Part shown: positions 18,138 through 25,764 of the stretch, piece by piece
Numbering within the stretch: position 1 is the stretch's first letter
Layout: each line of letters begins with the position of its first letter
Assembly: GCF_018398335.1 (NCBI RefSeq)
Contig: NZ_JAHBRX010000001.1
Span: forward strand, 2,046,001-2,110,000
DNA length: 64,000 nt
Direction of reading: 5' to 3'
Source of the DNA: Chelatococcus sp. HY11
GTDB lineage: Bacteria; Pseudomonadota; Alphaproteobacteria; Rhizobiales; Beijerinckiaceae
The notes under the pieces: generated by a model
The model's input: only the letters and a program-made list of their open reading frames with translations
What the model was told of the DNA's origin: nothing
Databases searched by the model: none
Translations under genes and position numbers: made by a program

Positions 18138-19385
18138 TCAGGCCGGCTGTGGCCGCGACACCGCGCGCTCCTTGATCGGGAGGTTGATCACGGCGGAAGC
18201 CACCCCCAGAGCCACCGACAGCCACCAGACGATCGCGTAGGAGCCGAAGCTTTCATAGAGCACGCCGCCCAGCCAGACGCCCAGGAAGCCGCCGACCTGG
18301 TGGGAAAAGAAGGCGAAGCCATAGAGCATCGCCATGTAGCGCGCGCCGAACATCAACAGGACGAGCGCCGAGGTCGGCGGAATGGTCGACAGCCACAGGA
18401 TGCCGGTGAGCACGCCGAAGGTGATGGCCGAGGCCGGCGAGGCCGGCAGCATGATGAAGGCGACGGTGACGGCCGAGCGCAGGATGTAGATCAGCGACAG
18501 GATCCAACGCTTCGGCATGCGACTCGTCAGGTAGCCGGACAGCAACGAGCCGGCGACATTGGCAAGACCGATGGCGGCCAGCGTCCAGCCCCCGACCCAG
18601 CCCGGCAGCCCCATGTCCTCGAGATAGGCTGGCAGATGCACGGTGATAAAGGCCAGCTGAAAGCCGCAGGTGAAGAAGCCGATGACCAGAAGGACGTAGC
18701 TCGGGTGACGAAACGCTTCCGTCAGCGCCTGGCGGACAGACTGGCTGGCGGCCGAAGCCGTGGCGGTGGTGCCTGCGGCCGTGCCGCGCGTCGCGAGCGC
18801 CATGGAGAGCGGCAGGATCGGCAGGAGGCTGCCCGCGAAGATGAGCAGCGTCATCTGCCAGCCGAAGCTCTCGATGAAGAAATGTCCGAGCGGCGGAAAC
18901 AGGAACTGCCCGAACGACCCGGCCGCCGTGCCGGCGCCGAACGCCATTGGTTTCCACCGGTCCGGCAGCAGCTTGCCGAAGGCGCCGAGCACGAGGTTGA
19001 AGGAGCAGCCGGACAGGGCAAAGCCGATCATGACGCCGGCAGAGAGATTGAGCATCCCGGGCGTCGAGGCCTGCGTCATCAGTGCAAGGCCGAGCACGTA
19101 GAGAATGGTGCCCACGAAGAAGACCCGCACGATGCCATAGCGATCCGCGATCGCGCCAGCGAAAGGCGAGCCAATGCCCCAGAGCAGGTTCTGAACGGCG
19201 AGCGCGAGGCTGAATACCTCGCGTCCCCAGCCGTAGTCCGCGCTCATCGGCAGCAGGAACAACCCGCTCGCGGCGCGGGGACCGAAGGAAATGAGCGCGA
19301 TCAGACACCCTGCCAGGATGATGATCTCAGGCGCGGCAGGTCCTTTTGCCGCGGAGGTCCCGGCAGTCGACGGTGATGTGGCCAT
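18138..19385 (-). CDS. Major facilitator superfamily transporter, substrate unknown
   Basis: The 415-residue integral membrane protein has about twelve helices. The loop after helix 2 reads GSPFAGAIADRYGIVRVF, an MFS motif A variant, and the first helices (SFGPRAASGLFLLPMSADYGWGREVFSLALAVQN) resemble the monocarboxylate/oxalate-formate branch. The substrate cannot be assigned. It is monocistronic by appearance: wrbA is 157 bases downstream, and upstream is a 500-base non-coding stretch before nadA. GGGAAACG precedes the ATG. Confidence 0.85.
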   Translation of the reverse strand: MATSPSTAGTSAAKGPAAPEIIILAGCLIALISFGPRAASGLFLLPMSADYGWGREVFSLALAVQNLLWGIGSPFAGAIADRYGIVRVFFVGTILYVLGLALMTQASTPGMLNLSAGVMIGFALSGCSFNLVLGAFGKLLPDRWKPMAFGAGTAAGSFGQFLFPPLGHFFIESFGWQMTLLIFAGSLLPILPLSMALATRGTAAGTTATASAASQSVRQALTEAFRHPSYVLLVIGFFTCGFQLAFITVHLPAYLEDMGLPGWVGGWTLAAIGLANVAGSLLSGYLTSRMPKRWILSLIYILRSAVTVAFIMLPASPASAITFGVLTGILWLSTIPPTSALVLLMFGARYMAMLYGFAFFSHQVGGFLGVWLGGVLYESFGSYAIVWWLSVALGVASAVINLPIKERAVSRPQPA

Positions 19386-19892
19386 GGAACGTTTCCCGAA
19401 ACCCGGCTGGGCTGGCTAGACATGGTGTTTTTGGGGGTAACCCGCCCAAACGCAGATAACGTGATCACTTCTAATGGCCTAGAGCATGCTCCAGAGCCGG
19501 TTGGACGATACGCGACAGACTTTCCGGTCCGGAGAACCCCGGATTGCGCAACTCCGTTTGCGAAGCGCGGACAGAACTTACCGTCGCCCTTCGCATCACG
19601 ACAATGAATAATTATTGCGTGAGACATCATCGATACCGATGCGAGAACGAGCTGGAAGGCCTGGAAGTACCAATAAAGGCTTCGCCCGGCTGTTCGCCGT
19701 TCGCGGAAAAAACGGTCTAAACGACGCGAAAATCATGGTTTGGAGCGAAACTGCCCCTTCAAAGGAGACGCGTTAGGACCAACATCTTGATAGCCTCGGT
19801 GTCATCAGCAGCTTGCGCAGCCAGCATGGCACCCGAGCGCCAGTCGCATAAGAATGAGTTGTTTGCCTCTGGAAAATATCGAGTGTGAGTGC
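19386..19892. other. Intergenic region between the divergent MFS gene and nadA
   Basis: There is no coding sequence I can support in these 500 bases. It must hold the promoter of the minus-strand MFS gene. A GAGCATGCTC palindrome (about 19485-19494) resembles the end of the repeat at 17278-17383 and may be a remnant of that repeat family. The stretch from about 19590 is A/T-richer than the rest. Confidence 0.5.
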
Positions 19893-19900
19893 TACAATCC

Positions 19901-19921
19901 TTATGCTCGTAATGAGCATAA
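19901..19921. promoter_or_regulatory. Probable NadQ operator 1 upstream of nadA
   Basis: TTATGCTC (19901-19908) and GAGCATAA (19914-19921) are a perfect 8-bp inverted repeat around a 5-base spacer. The core TGCTC-N5-GAGCA recurs at 19965-19979, exactly 61 bp downstream centre to centre. CATAAT (19917-19922) inside it could serve as a -10 element. Assignment to NadQ rests on the place in front of nadABC and on nadQ being in the same window. Confidence 0.78.
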
Positions 19922-19964
19922 TACGCGGCAGAGAGGGCTGTCGCGCATTTTTAGTCGGCATATA

Positions 19965-19979
19965 TGCTCAAATTGAGCA
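19965..19979. promoter_or_regulatory. Probable NadQ operator 2 upstream of nadA
   Basis: TGCTCAA (19965-19971) and TTGAGCA (19973-19979) form a perfect 7-bp inverted repeat around one base. It shares TGCTC-N5-GAGCA with operator 1. It ends 13 bases before the nadA start and abuts the ribosome site AAGGAA, so repressor bound here would block the transcript leader. Confidence 0.78.
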
Positions 19980-19992
19980 AAAGGAAACGCCA

Positions 19993-21159
19993 ATGACCGG
20001 CCATGTTGCAACTCGGATCAATGTCTCCTCCGAGTCCAAGGTCACCTCTGGGGCCAAGGTCACCTCTGGGGCCAAGGTCACCTCTGGGGCCAAGGTCACT
20101 TCTGCGGCCAAAGGGACTTCCGAGACGAAGCGCACAGCGCGCCGTTTCCCACCCGTCGCGGTGCCGGACCTGACCTACACGCCTCAAGTCGAGGCCGCGA
20201 CCGCTCATCTCTACGAGCGCGTCAAGTCGGTGATCCCGCCGGTCGAATGGCCGTTCTTCGCGCCTTACGTCAAAGCCATCAACGAGCTCAAGAAAGAGCG
20301 CAACGCGGTCATCCTGGCGCATAACTACCAGACGCCGGAGATCTACAACTGCGTGGCGGACGTGGTGGGCGACTCCCTGCAACTCGCCCGCCTCGCGGCC
20401 AAGGCCGAGGCGGATGTGATCGTCCAGGGCGGCGTGCACTTCATGGCCGAGACCTCGAAGCTCCTCAGCCCCGAGAAGACGGTCCTCATCCCGGATGCCG
20501 CCGCAGGCTGCTCGCTGGCCGAGTCCATCACCGGCGCGGACGTCCGTCTTCTGCGCGAGCGTTATCCCGGCGTGCCCGTGGTCGCCTATGTCAATACCTC
20601 GGCCGAGGTGAAGGCGGAGGTCGATATCTGCTGCACGTCCTCCAACGCCGTCCAGGTCGTGGAGAGCCTCGGCGTGGACCGCGTGCTCTTCGTGCCGGAT
20701 CAATATCTCGCGAAATATGTCGCGTCCCAGACCAAGGTCGAGATCATCGCCTGGAAGGGAGCCTGCGAGGTGCATGAGCGCTTCACAGGCGCCGAACTGC
20801 GCGCCTACCGCGACGCGGACCCGTCCGTCAGCATCATCGCGCATCCGGAATGCCCGCCGGACGTGATCGCCGAAGCGGATTTCGCCGGCTCGACCGCCCA
20901 TATGATCGACTGGGTGAAGACCCACCGCCCGCGCCGCGTCGTCATGGTCACGGAGTGCTCCATGGCCGACAATGTCGCGACCGAGACACCCGGCGTCGAA
21001 TTCGTCCGACCGTGCAATCTCTGCCCGCATATGAAACGGATCACCCTGCCGAAGATCCTCGACAGCCTGATCCATATGCGCGAGGAAGTGGTGATCGAGC
21101 CCGAGCTCGCCGCCCGCGCGCGCCGCTCCGTCGAGCGGATGGTCAATCTCAAGAGCTGA
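19993..21159 (+). CDS. nadA: Quinolinate synthase A
   Basis: NadA condenses iminoaspartate with dihydroxyacetone phosphate to quinolinate, using a 4Fe-4S cluster. The 388-residue protein has [25 protein letters not shown], and cysteines in [17 protein letters not shown] and [10 protein letters not shown] that fit the three cluster ligands. I chose the ATG at 19993 ([10 protein letters not shown]) because AAGGAA precedes it; a longer frame from 19885 would run through both operators. The first 50 residues are unusual: four 18-bp repeats (20038-20109) encode KVTSGA-type hexapeptides, absent from typical NadA, so this is probably a disordered extension. nadB and nadC follow on the same strand, probably as one operon under NadQ. 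Confidence 0.96.
   Translation: MTGHVATRINVSSESKVTSGAKVTSGAKVTSGAKVTSAAKGTSETKRTARRFPPVAVPDLTYTPQVEAATAHLYERVKSVIPPVEWPFFAPYVKAINELKKERNAVILAHNYQTPEIYNCVADVVGDSLQLARLAAKAEADVIVQGGVHFMAETSKLLSPEKTVLIPDAAAGCSLAESITGADVRLLRERYPGVPVVAYVNTSAEVKAEVDICCTSSNAVQVVESLGVDRVLFVPDQYLAKYVASQTKVEIIAWKGACEVHERFTGAELRAYRDADPSVSIIAHPECPPDVIAEADFAGSTAHMIDWVKTHRPRRVVMVTECSMADNVATETPGVEFVRPCNLCPHMKRITLPKILDSLIHMREEVVIEPELAARARRSVERMVNLKS
20038..20109 (+). repeat. Four 18-bp in-frame tandem repeats in the 5' end of nadA
   Basis: Units at 20038-20055, 20056-20073 and 20074-20091 are identical (AAGGTCACCTCTGGGGCC); a fourth at 20092-20109 differs at two bases. They encode KVTSGA hexapeptides. The identity implies recent expansion by slippage or unequal recombination, and any copy-number change would leave the frame intact. 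Confidence 0.95.
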
Positions 21160-21462
21160 TGAGCGCCGCCCTGATCCTCCCCTGAAGGGGGAGGTGGCGC
21201 AGCGAAGCTGCGACGGAGGGGGAACACACCGCCGGCTGTGCCCCACCCGGCTCCGAGCTTCGCTCGGATCCACCCTCCCCCAGGGGGGAGGGATCAGGGC
21301 CCGCGCTTTACGTGAAAAGCGTTCCGGCGGTTCCCGCTCAACAGAACGGGCGCCTCGTGGGCTCAGCTCTGGTGCTGAAACAGCCGTCAAGGCGGCGATT
21401 GGCCGACCTCTCCCTTAAGGGAGAGAGGACAAGCGGGGTGACCCGCTACTGAAAGGCAGATC
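21160..21462. repeat. nadA-nadB spacer filled by palindromic repeats (MITE-like element at 21171-21297)
   Basis: Between nadA and nadB lies an element whose ends are inverted: CTGATCC at 21171-21177 and GGATCAG at 21291-21297, each flanked inward by C- or G-rich arms that also fold locally. Internal hairpins include GCAGCGAAGCTGC. A second short palindrome (CTCTCCC/GGGAGAG, about 21409-21425) lies 38 bases before nadB. No gene is seen here. The hairpins would be part of the nad mRNA. Confidence 0.65.
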
Positions 21463-23040
21463 ATGTCCCAGCCCGATATCGTCATCATCGGTGGCGGGCT
21501 CGCCGGCCTCTTCACGGCCCTCAAGCTCAGTCCCCTGCCCTGCCTCGTGCTCTCGCCGCGCCCCCTCGGGGAAGGCGCGGCATCGGCCTGGGCGCAAGGG
21601 GGGATCGCTGCGGCGATGGCGGAAGGCGACAGCCCCGAGAGCCACGCGGCCGACACGATGGTCGCCGGCGCCGGCCTCGTTGACGAAGCGGCCGCGCTGT
21701 CGCTGGCGCAGGAAGCCCCCGAGCGCATCTTCGAACTGCTCGACTATGGCGTGCCATTTGATCGCGACCTGGAAGGCCGCCTGCTGCAATCCCGCGAGGC
21801 CGCGCATTCCTTCCGGCGCATCGTGCGCGTCGGTGGCGACACCGCCGGCCATGCCGTGATGCAGGCCCTTATCGCGGCCGTCCGCAACACGCCTTCGATC
21901 AAGGTCCTCGAGGGGTTCATCGCTGAGGATCTGGTGGTTGTCGATGGGCGCGTCGGCGGGGTCTTCGCCAGGGGCGAAGGCGGCGCGGTGGATAAGGCTA
22001 CATTCTTTCCCGCGCGCGCCGCCGTGCTCGCGACGGGCGGTGCCGGCCATCTCTATCGGGTCACGACCAATCCGCCGGAATCGAACGGCATCGGCCTCGC
22101 CATCGCCGCGCGCGCCGGCGCCGTGATCGCCGACACGGAATTCGTGCAGTTCCATCCCACCGGCATCGACATCGGCCGCGATCCGGCACCGCTCGCGAGC
22201 GAGGCCATCCGGGGCGATGGCGCGGTGTTGATCAACAGCGCCGGCGAGCGGTTCATGCTGCATCTGCACGCGGACGCCGAACTTGCCCCGCGCGATGTGG
22301 TGGCGCGCGGCGTCTTCGCGGAGATCGCCGCCGGTCGCGGCGCTTTCATCGACGCGCGCGAAGCGCTCGGCCGTCATTTCGCCGAGCATTTCCCAACCGC
22401 CTATGCGGCCTGCGCCGGCGTCGGCATAGACCCGGCGGTCCAGCCCATTCCGATCGCGCCGGCCGCCCATTACCATATGGGCGGCGTCGTCACCGACGCG
22501 CAGGGACGTACGTCGCTGCCCGGCCTTTGGGCTGCGGGGGAAGTCGCCTCCACGGGCGTCCATGGCGCCAACCGCCTCGCCTCGAACTCGCTCCTCGAGG
22601 CGGTTGTTTTCGGCGCCCGCGTGGCGGCCGATCTGAAAGGGCTCGACGCGCGCCCCGCGACGACCGTGGTGCCGCTGCGGCAGCCGCGCGCCGGCCTGCC
22701 GACCGCGCGTGACAGGGAGGCGATCAGCCGGCTGCGCGCCGTCATGCAGGCCGATGTCGGCGTCGTCAGGGACGATGCCGGGCTGAAGCGCGCGATCGCC
22801 ACGATCATGGACATCGACGCCGGTGCCGAGAGCATCATGCTCGCGCATATGGCGACAGCCGCCTTCCTCGTCGCCGCGCCCGCGCTCCTGCGGCAAGAAA
22901 GCCGTGGTGGACATTTCCGCGCCGACTTCCCACGGATCGACGACGCCTGGGGCCGCCGCACCATGACGACGCTGACGGCTCTCGAGACTGTCACCGCGAC
23001 CGAACTCGGCCTCACGCGCAAGCGCGCCGCAGGAGAATGA
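21463..23040 (+). CDS. nadB: L-aspartate oxidase
   Basis: NadB oxidises L-aspartate to iminoaspartate for NadA. The 525-residue flavoprotein starts with the dinucleotide fold [18 protein letters not shown]. It continues with the flavin-contact segment [13 protein letters not shown], the succinate-dehydrogenase-family segment [35 protein letters not shown], and [20 protein letters not shown]. The C-terminal helical domain is present. It lacks the Cys-rich clusters of fumarate reductase partners, as expected. The ATG follows GAAAGGCAGATC. nadC overlaps its stop by 4 bases (ATGA at 23037), so these two are translationally coupled. Confidence 0.96.
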   Translation: MSQPDIVIIGGGLAGLFTALKLSPLPCLVLSPRPLGEGAASAWAQGGIAAAMAEGDSPESHAADTMVAGAGLVDEAAALSLAQEAPERIFELLDYGVPFDRDLEGRLLQSREAAHSFRRIVRVGGDTAGHAVMQALIAAVRNTPSIKVLEGFIAEDLVVVDGRVGGVFARGEGGAVDKATFFPARAAVLATGGAGHLYRVTTNPPESNGIGLAIAARAGAVIADTEFVQFHPTGIDIGRDPAPLASEAIRGDGAVLINSAGERFMLHLHADAELAPRDVVARGVFAEIAAGRGAFIDAREALGRHFAEHFPTAYAACAGVGIDPAVQPIPIAPAAHYHMGGVVTDAQGRTSLPGLWAAGEVASTGVHGANRLASNSLLEAVVFGARVAADLKGLDARPATTVVPLRQPRAGLPTARDREAISRLRAVMQADVGVVRDDAGLKRAIATIMDIDAGAESIMLAHMATAAFLVAAPALLRQESRGGHFRADFPRIDDAWGRRTMTTLTALETVTATELGLTRKRAAGE

Positions 23041-23900
23041 CGACGATGCAGGATCTCGTGCTCAATCCGCTGACGGTGCGCGAAGCGGTGACGCTCGCCC
23101 TGGCCGAAGACCTTGGCCGGGCGGGCGACATCACCACCAATGCCTGCATTCCGGCGGGAACGCCGGCATCACTCGTGATCGCATCACGGGCGACCGGTGT
23201 GATCTCCGGCATCGACGTGGCGGAGGAAGCTTTCCGCCAGATCGACGCCAGCGTTGAGTTCACGGCCGAGGTGCGCGATGGCGGACGTGTCGAGGCCGGC
23301 ACCGTGGTGGCGCGGGTAACCGGGCCGGCGCGTTCCATCCTGTCCGCCGAACGCGTGGCGCTCAACTTCATGGGCCGGATGTCGGGCATCGCCTCGCTCA
23401 CGGCCCGCTATGTGGAGCGCGTGGCGCATACCCGCGCGCGCATCGTCGACACGCGCAAGACGACGCCGCTGCTGCGCGCGTTCGAGAAGCACGCCGTGCG
23501 CTGCGGTGGCGGCATGAACCACCGCTTCGGCCTTGATGACGCGGTGCTGATCAAGGACAACCACATCGCGGTCGCCGGCTCCATCGCCGCCGCGCTGCGC
23601 GCCGCCAAGGCCCACGCGGGCCATATGGTGAAGATCGAGATCGAGGTCGATACGCTCGCCCAGCTCGTCGAGGTGCTCGACGAGGGCGCCGACGTCGTCC
23701 TGCTCGATAACATGTCGCCGTCACTCTTGCGTCAGGCCGTCGACATGGTCGGCGGGCGCATGCTGACCGAGGCTTCCGGCGGCATCAATCTCGACACGGT
23801 CGCCGCCGTCGCCGAAACCGGCGTCGACATGATCTCCGTCGGCGCGCTCACCCACTCGGCGCCCGTCATGGACCTCGGCCTCGACGTGAAGGTGGGGTAA
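23037..23900 (+). CDS. nadC: Nicotinate-nucleotide pyrophosphorylase (quinolinate phosphoribosyltransferase)
   Basis: NadC turns quinolinate and PRPP into nicotinate mononucleotide with release of CO2, the last step encoded by this operon. The 287-residue length is typical. Motifs: [52 protein letters not shown] (quinolinate and PRPP contacts), [15 protein letters not shown] and [12 protein letters not shown]. It overlaps nadB by 4 bases. After the stop come several hundred bases of repeats and no further nad gene. Confidence 0.96.
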   Translation: MTTMQDLVLNPLTVREAVTLALAEDLGRAGDITTNACIPAGTPASLVIASRATGVISGIDVAEEAFRQIDASVEFTAEVRDGGRVEAGTVVARVTGPARSILSAERVALNFMGRMSGIASLTARYVERVAHTRARIVDTRKTTPLLRAFEKHAVRCGGGMNHRFGLDDAVLIKDNHIAVAGSIAAALRAAKAHAGHMVKIEIEVDTLAQLVEVLDEGADVVLLDNMSPSLLRQAVDMVGGRMLTEASGGINLDTVAAVAETGVDMISVGALTHSAPVMDLGLDVKVG

Positions 23901-23915
23901 GGCGGGTTCGTTTTT

Positions 23916-24097
23916 ACCCTCACCCTGTCCCTCGCCCACGCAACACGGCTGTGGTCGCGTTGCGCTCAGCAATGCCAACTCGGCAACAGCCGAGTTGGCT
24001 CGAGAGGGGCGCCCACGATTGACCGCGCGGTCTGCATAACGCGAAACACCTCTCCCGGCGGGAGAGGTCGGACGCGCAGCGTCCGGGTGAGGGGCTA
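23916..24097. repeat. Palindromic repeat element downstream of nadC
   Basis: The outer ends share CCCTCACCC (left, about 23918) and its inverse GGGTGAGGGG (right, about 24086). Inside are a perfect 11-bp hairpin, GCCAACTCGGC (23974-23984) with GCCGAGTTGGC (23989-23999), and CCTCTCCC (24049-24056) with GGGAGAGG (24060-24067). It is non-coding. It may act as the 3' end of the nad transcript. Confidence 0.55.
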
Positions 24098-24131
24098 CGG
24101 CCTCTCGGATAAAAGGAACTACGTTGATTCC

Positions 24132-24260
24132 GTTGTCATTCCGGGGCAAGTCGCAGGCTTGTGCCCGGAATCCATGAACACTGTCGGTCATCCATCATGA
24201 CACGCCGTGGTCATGGATTCCCCTTCCCGACCGGCTTCGCCGATCGCCGGGGATGACAAC
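24132..24260. repeat. MITE-like element A (GTTGTCAT terminal inverted repeats)
   Basis: GTTGTCAT (24132-24139) and ATGACAAC (24253-24260) are perfect terminal inverted repeats. Just inside, CCGGGGCAAG...GCCCGGAAT forms a hairpin, then come CATGAAC and its inverse-like CATGGATTCC. The same organisation (GTCATTCCGGGGC, hairpin, CCCGGAAT, and ATGACA at the end) appears at 47203-47349. Such elements are dispersed in many Rhizobiales genomes. There is no coding content. Confidence 0.7.
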
Positions 24261-24304
24261 TCCGTCTTGATTGTCGCGATGGCACGGACCTGCCGAGCCA
24301 TCTT

Positions 24305-25564
24305 TTAAGTCTGCCCGGGCCTCAGCTTGTAGAAGATGTGCCGGCCGATGACGTCCATCTTCTTGAGGCGTTTCGCCCAGTAGGGGCGCACGTAGTCGGC
24401 ATGATAGTGCGTCGAGCCGCCAACCTCCGAGAGATAGACCTTGCCGCGCAGCACCTCGCTGGCGACGCGCCGGGCCCGTTGCCAGGGGCCCTGTTCAGTG
24501 ATGCGGAGTGACCGTCCCTCGCAAGCGAACGAGAACTGGCAGGCCTTGTAGCGGTGGCGGTTCTGGTAGACGACGCCGCAGATGGTCGAGGGATAGAGGC
24601 CACTCTTGGCGCGGTTGAGCACGACCTGCGCGACCGCCGCCTGCCCCTGGTCCGTCTCACCCCGCGCCTCGAAATAGACAGCCTCGGCCAGGCACTGTTC
24701 CTCGGCTACCCCGCGGGCGCTGTCGACAAGGCTGGCATAGTTCGGCCGTGTCCCATCCGATTTGGCGATGGTGCTCATGTTCTGCCCGCCATCGACGCCG
24801 AACGGCGGCAGGGACACCGGCGCTGCCGCGATCTCCATCGGCGTCGCGTCGGCGGGCGCGGGTGTTGTCGAGGCCAGCACCGCGGCGCGCGGCGCGGCGG
24901 GGGTGGCGCCGTTCTCGCCGACAACCGTGCGCGTGCCGCCGGCCCCCGTCACGCTGGGGGAACGCGGCGCCGTCGCCTGTTCGGTCAAGGTCAGATCTTC
25001 GGGCGACAGAGGCTCGAAGGCCAGCATATCCTCATGGGCGGGGATCTCCGTGGACCCCGGCATGAAGATGGTCTGCGGCAGAACCCGCTCGTTCTGCGAG
25101 AAGACAACGTCGAACGGCGTCTGCGGCCGCGCGGGCAGGACGGGTTGGGTGCGGCTGAGCCCGGGACGCAGGCGCACGATGGGGTCTCCCTTCGCACTGC
25201 GATCAAGCTGGGGATAGCCTTCGTGAGACGCCTTCAGCTCATCCTTCGGGGGGATTTCCGGCCGTACCGGGCGGATATCGAGCGGCATCTCGAAGGACAG
25301 GCTCGCCGTCTGCAGGCCCTCGGGCCCCAAACCCGGCAGGGCGATCATCGGCGCGACCTGCCGCGACTGCACGGCCTGAATCAACACGGCGCCATCGTTG
25401 ATGAGCGCGGAGCGCACAGGCGAGAACGCGACTTCGGCGGTGAGGTTCTGGCCGGCGCTGGCCGTGAAGGATACCAGCATACCGCATGCGAGCGCCCACG
25501 GAGCAACAGTGCCCAGGGCCCAGGCAGCTCCAATGGTCAAGCTGGATCGACGACGCAAACGCAT
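24305..25564 (-). CDS. SleB-like cell wall hydrolase (Hydrolase_2 family), membrane-anchored or exported
   Basis: The 419-residue protein has an N-terminal hydrophobic segment (about 8-38) that is a signal or anchor. A long Pro/Thr/Ala-rich region to about 285 is probably periplasmic and disordered. The C-terminal Hydrolase_2 domain (about 288-400) reads CLAEAVYFEARGETDQGQAAVAQVVLNR, then ICGVVYQNRHRYKACQFSFAC and THYHADYVRPYWA. The glutamate in YFEARGE is the expected catalytic acid. Family members cleave peptidoglycan (SleB in spores); in Rhizobiales they are taken to act in wall remodelling. It is monocistronic, with repeats at its 3' side. Confidence 0.87.
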   Translation of the reverse strand: MRLRRRSSLTIGAAWALGTVAPWALACGMLVSFTASAGQNLTAEVAFSPVRSALINDGAVLIQAVQSRQVAPMIALPGLGPEGLQTASLSFEMPLDIRPVRPEIPPKDELKASHEGYPQLDRSAKGDPIVRLRPGLSRTQPVLPARPQTPFDVVFSQNERVLPQTIFMPGSTEIPAHEDMLAFEPLSPEDLTLTEQATAPRSPSVTGAGGTRTVVGENGATPAAPRAAVLASTTPAPADATPMEIAAAPVSLPPFGVDGGQNMSTIAKSDGTRPNYASLVDSARGVAEEQCLAEAVYFEARGETDQGQAAVAQVVLNRAKSGLYPSTICGVVYQNRHRYKACQFSFACEGRSLRITEQGPWQRARRVASEVLRGKVYLSEVGGSTHYHADYVRPYWAKRLKKMDVIGRHIFYKLRPGQT

Positions 25565-25690
25565 ACCGGCACAATTTCCGCTGAGGCAACCCCGGAGGCC
25601 TGCCTTACCAGGCGCAGCAACCCGTTACCTCCCCCACGCAACGGGAAAGCGAAGCCGCGCCATCACGGAAAAAATAATCGCCCGGTAACG

Positions 25691-25734
25691 TAAAAAGGGC
25701 GTTAAAGCCGGATGCCTGTAGATGGCACCCGGCT
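25691..25734 (-). terminator. Rho-independent terminator of ppdK
   Basis: On the minus strand AGCCGGGTGCC (25734-25724) pairs with GGCATCCGGCT (25716-25706), an 11-bp stem with one G-U pair and a 7-base loop. TTTAACGCCCTTTTTA follows. It lies 30 bases after the ppdK stop. Confidence 0.82.
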
Positions 25735-25764
25735 GGTCCATTTCGGAGCAATCGGCCTGGTGTC

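Noticed and set aside
19485-19494. GAGCATGCTC as a third NadQ operator
   Set aside because: Arm order is inverted relative to TGCTC-N5-GAGCA, and it resembles the end of the dispersed repeat at 17278-17383.
19885-19992. Upstream extension of nadA from GTG 19885
   Set aside because: It would run through both NadQ-type operators; the ATG at 19993 has a ribosome site.
20038-20109. Direct repeats in nadA as a CRISPR-like array
   Set aside because: Units are contiguous without spacers and in frame; no cas gene is nearby.
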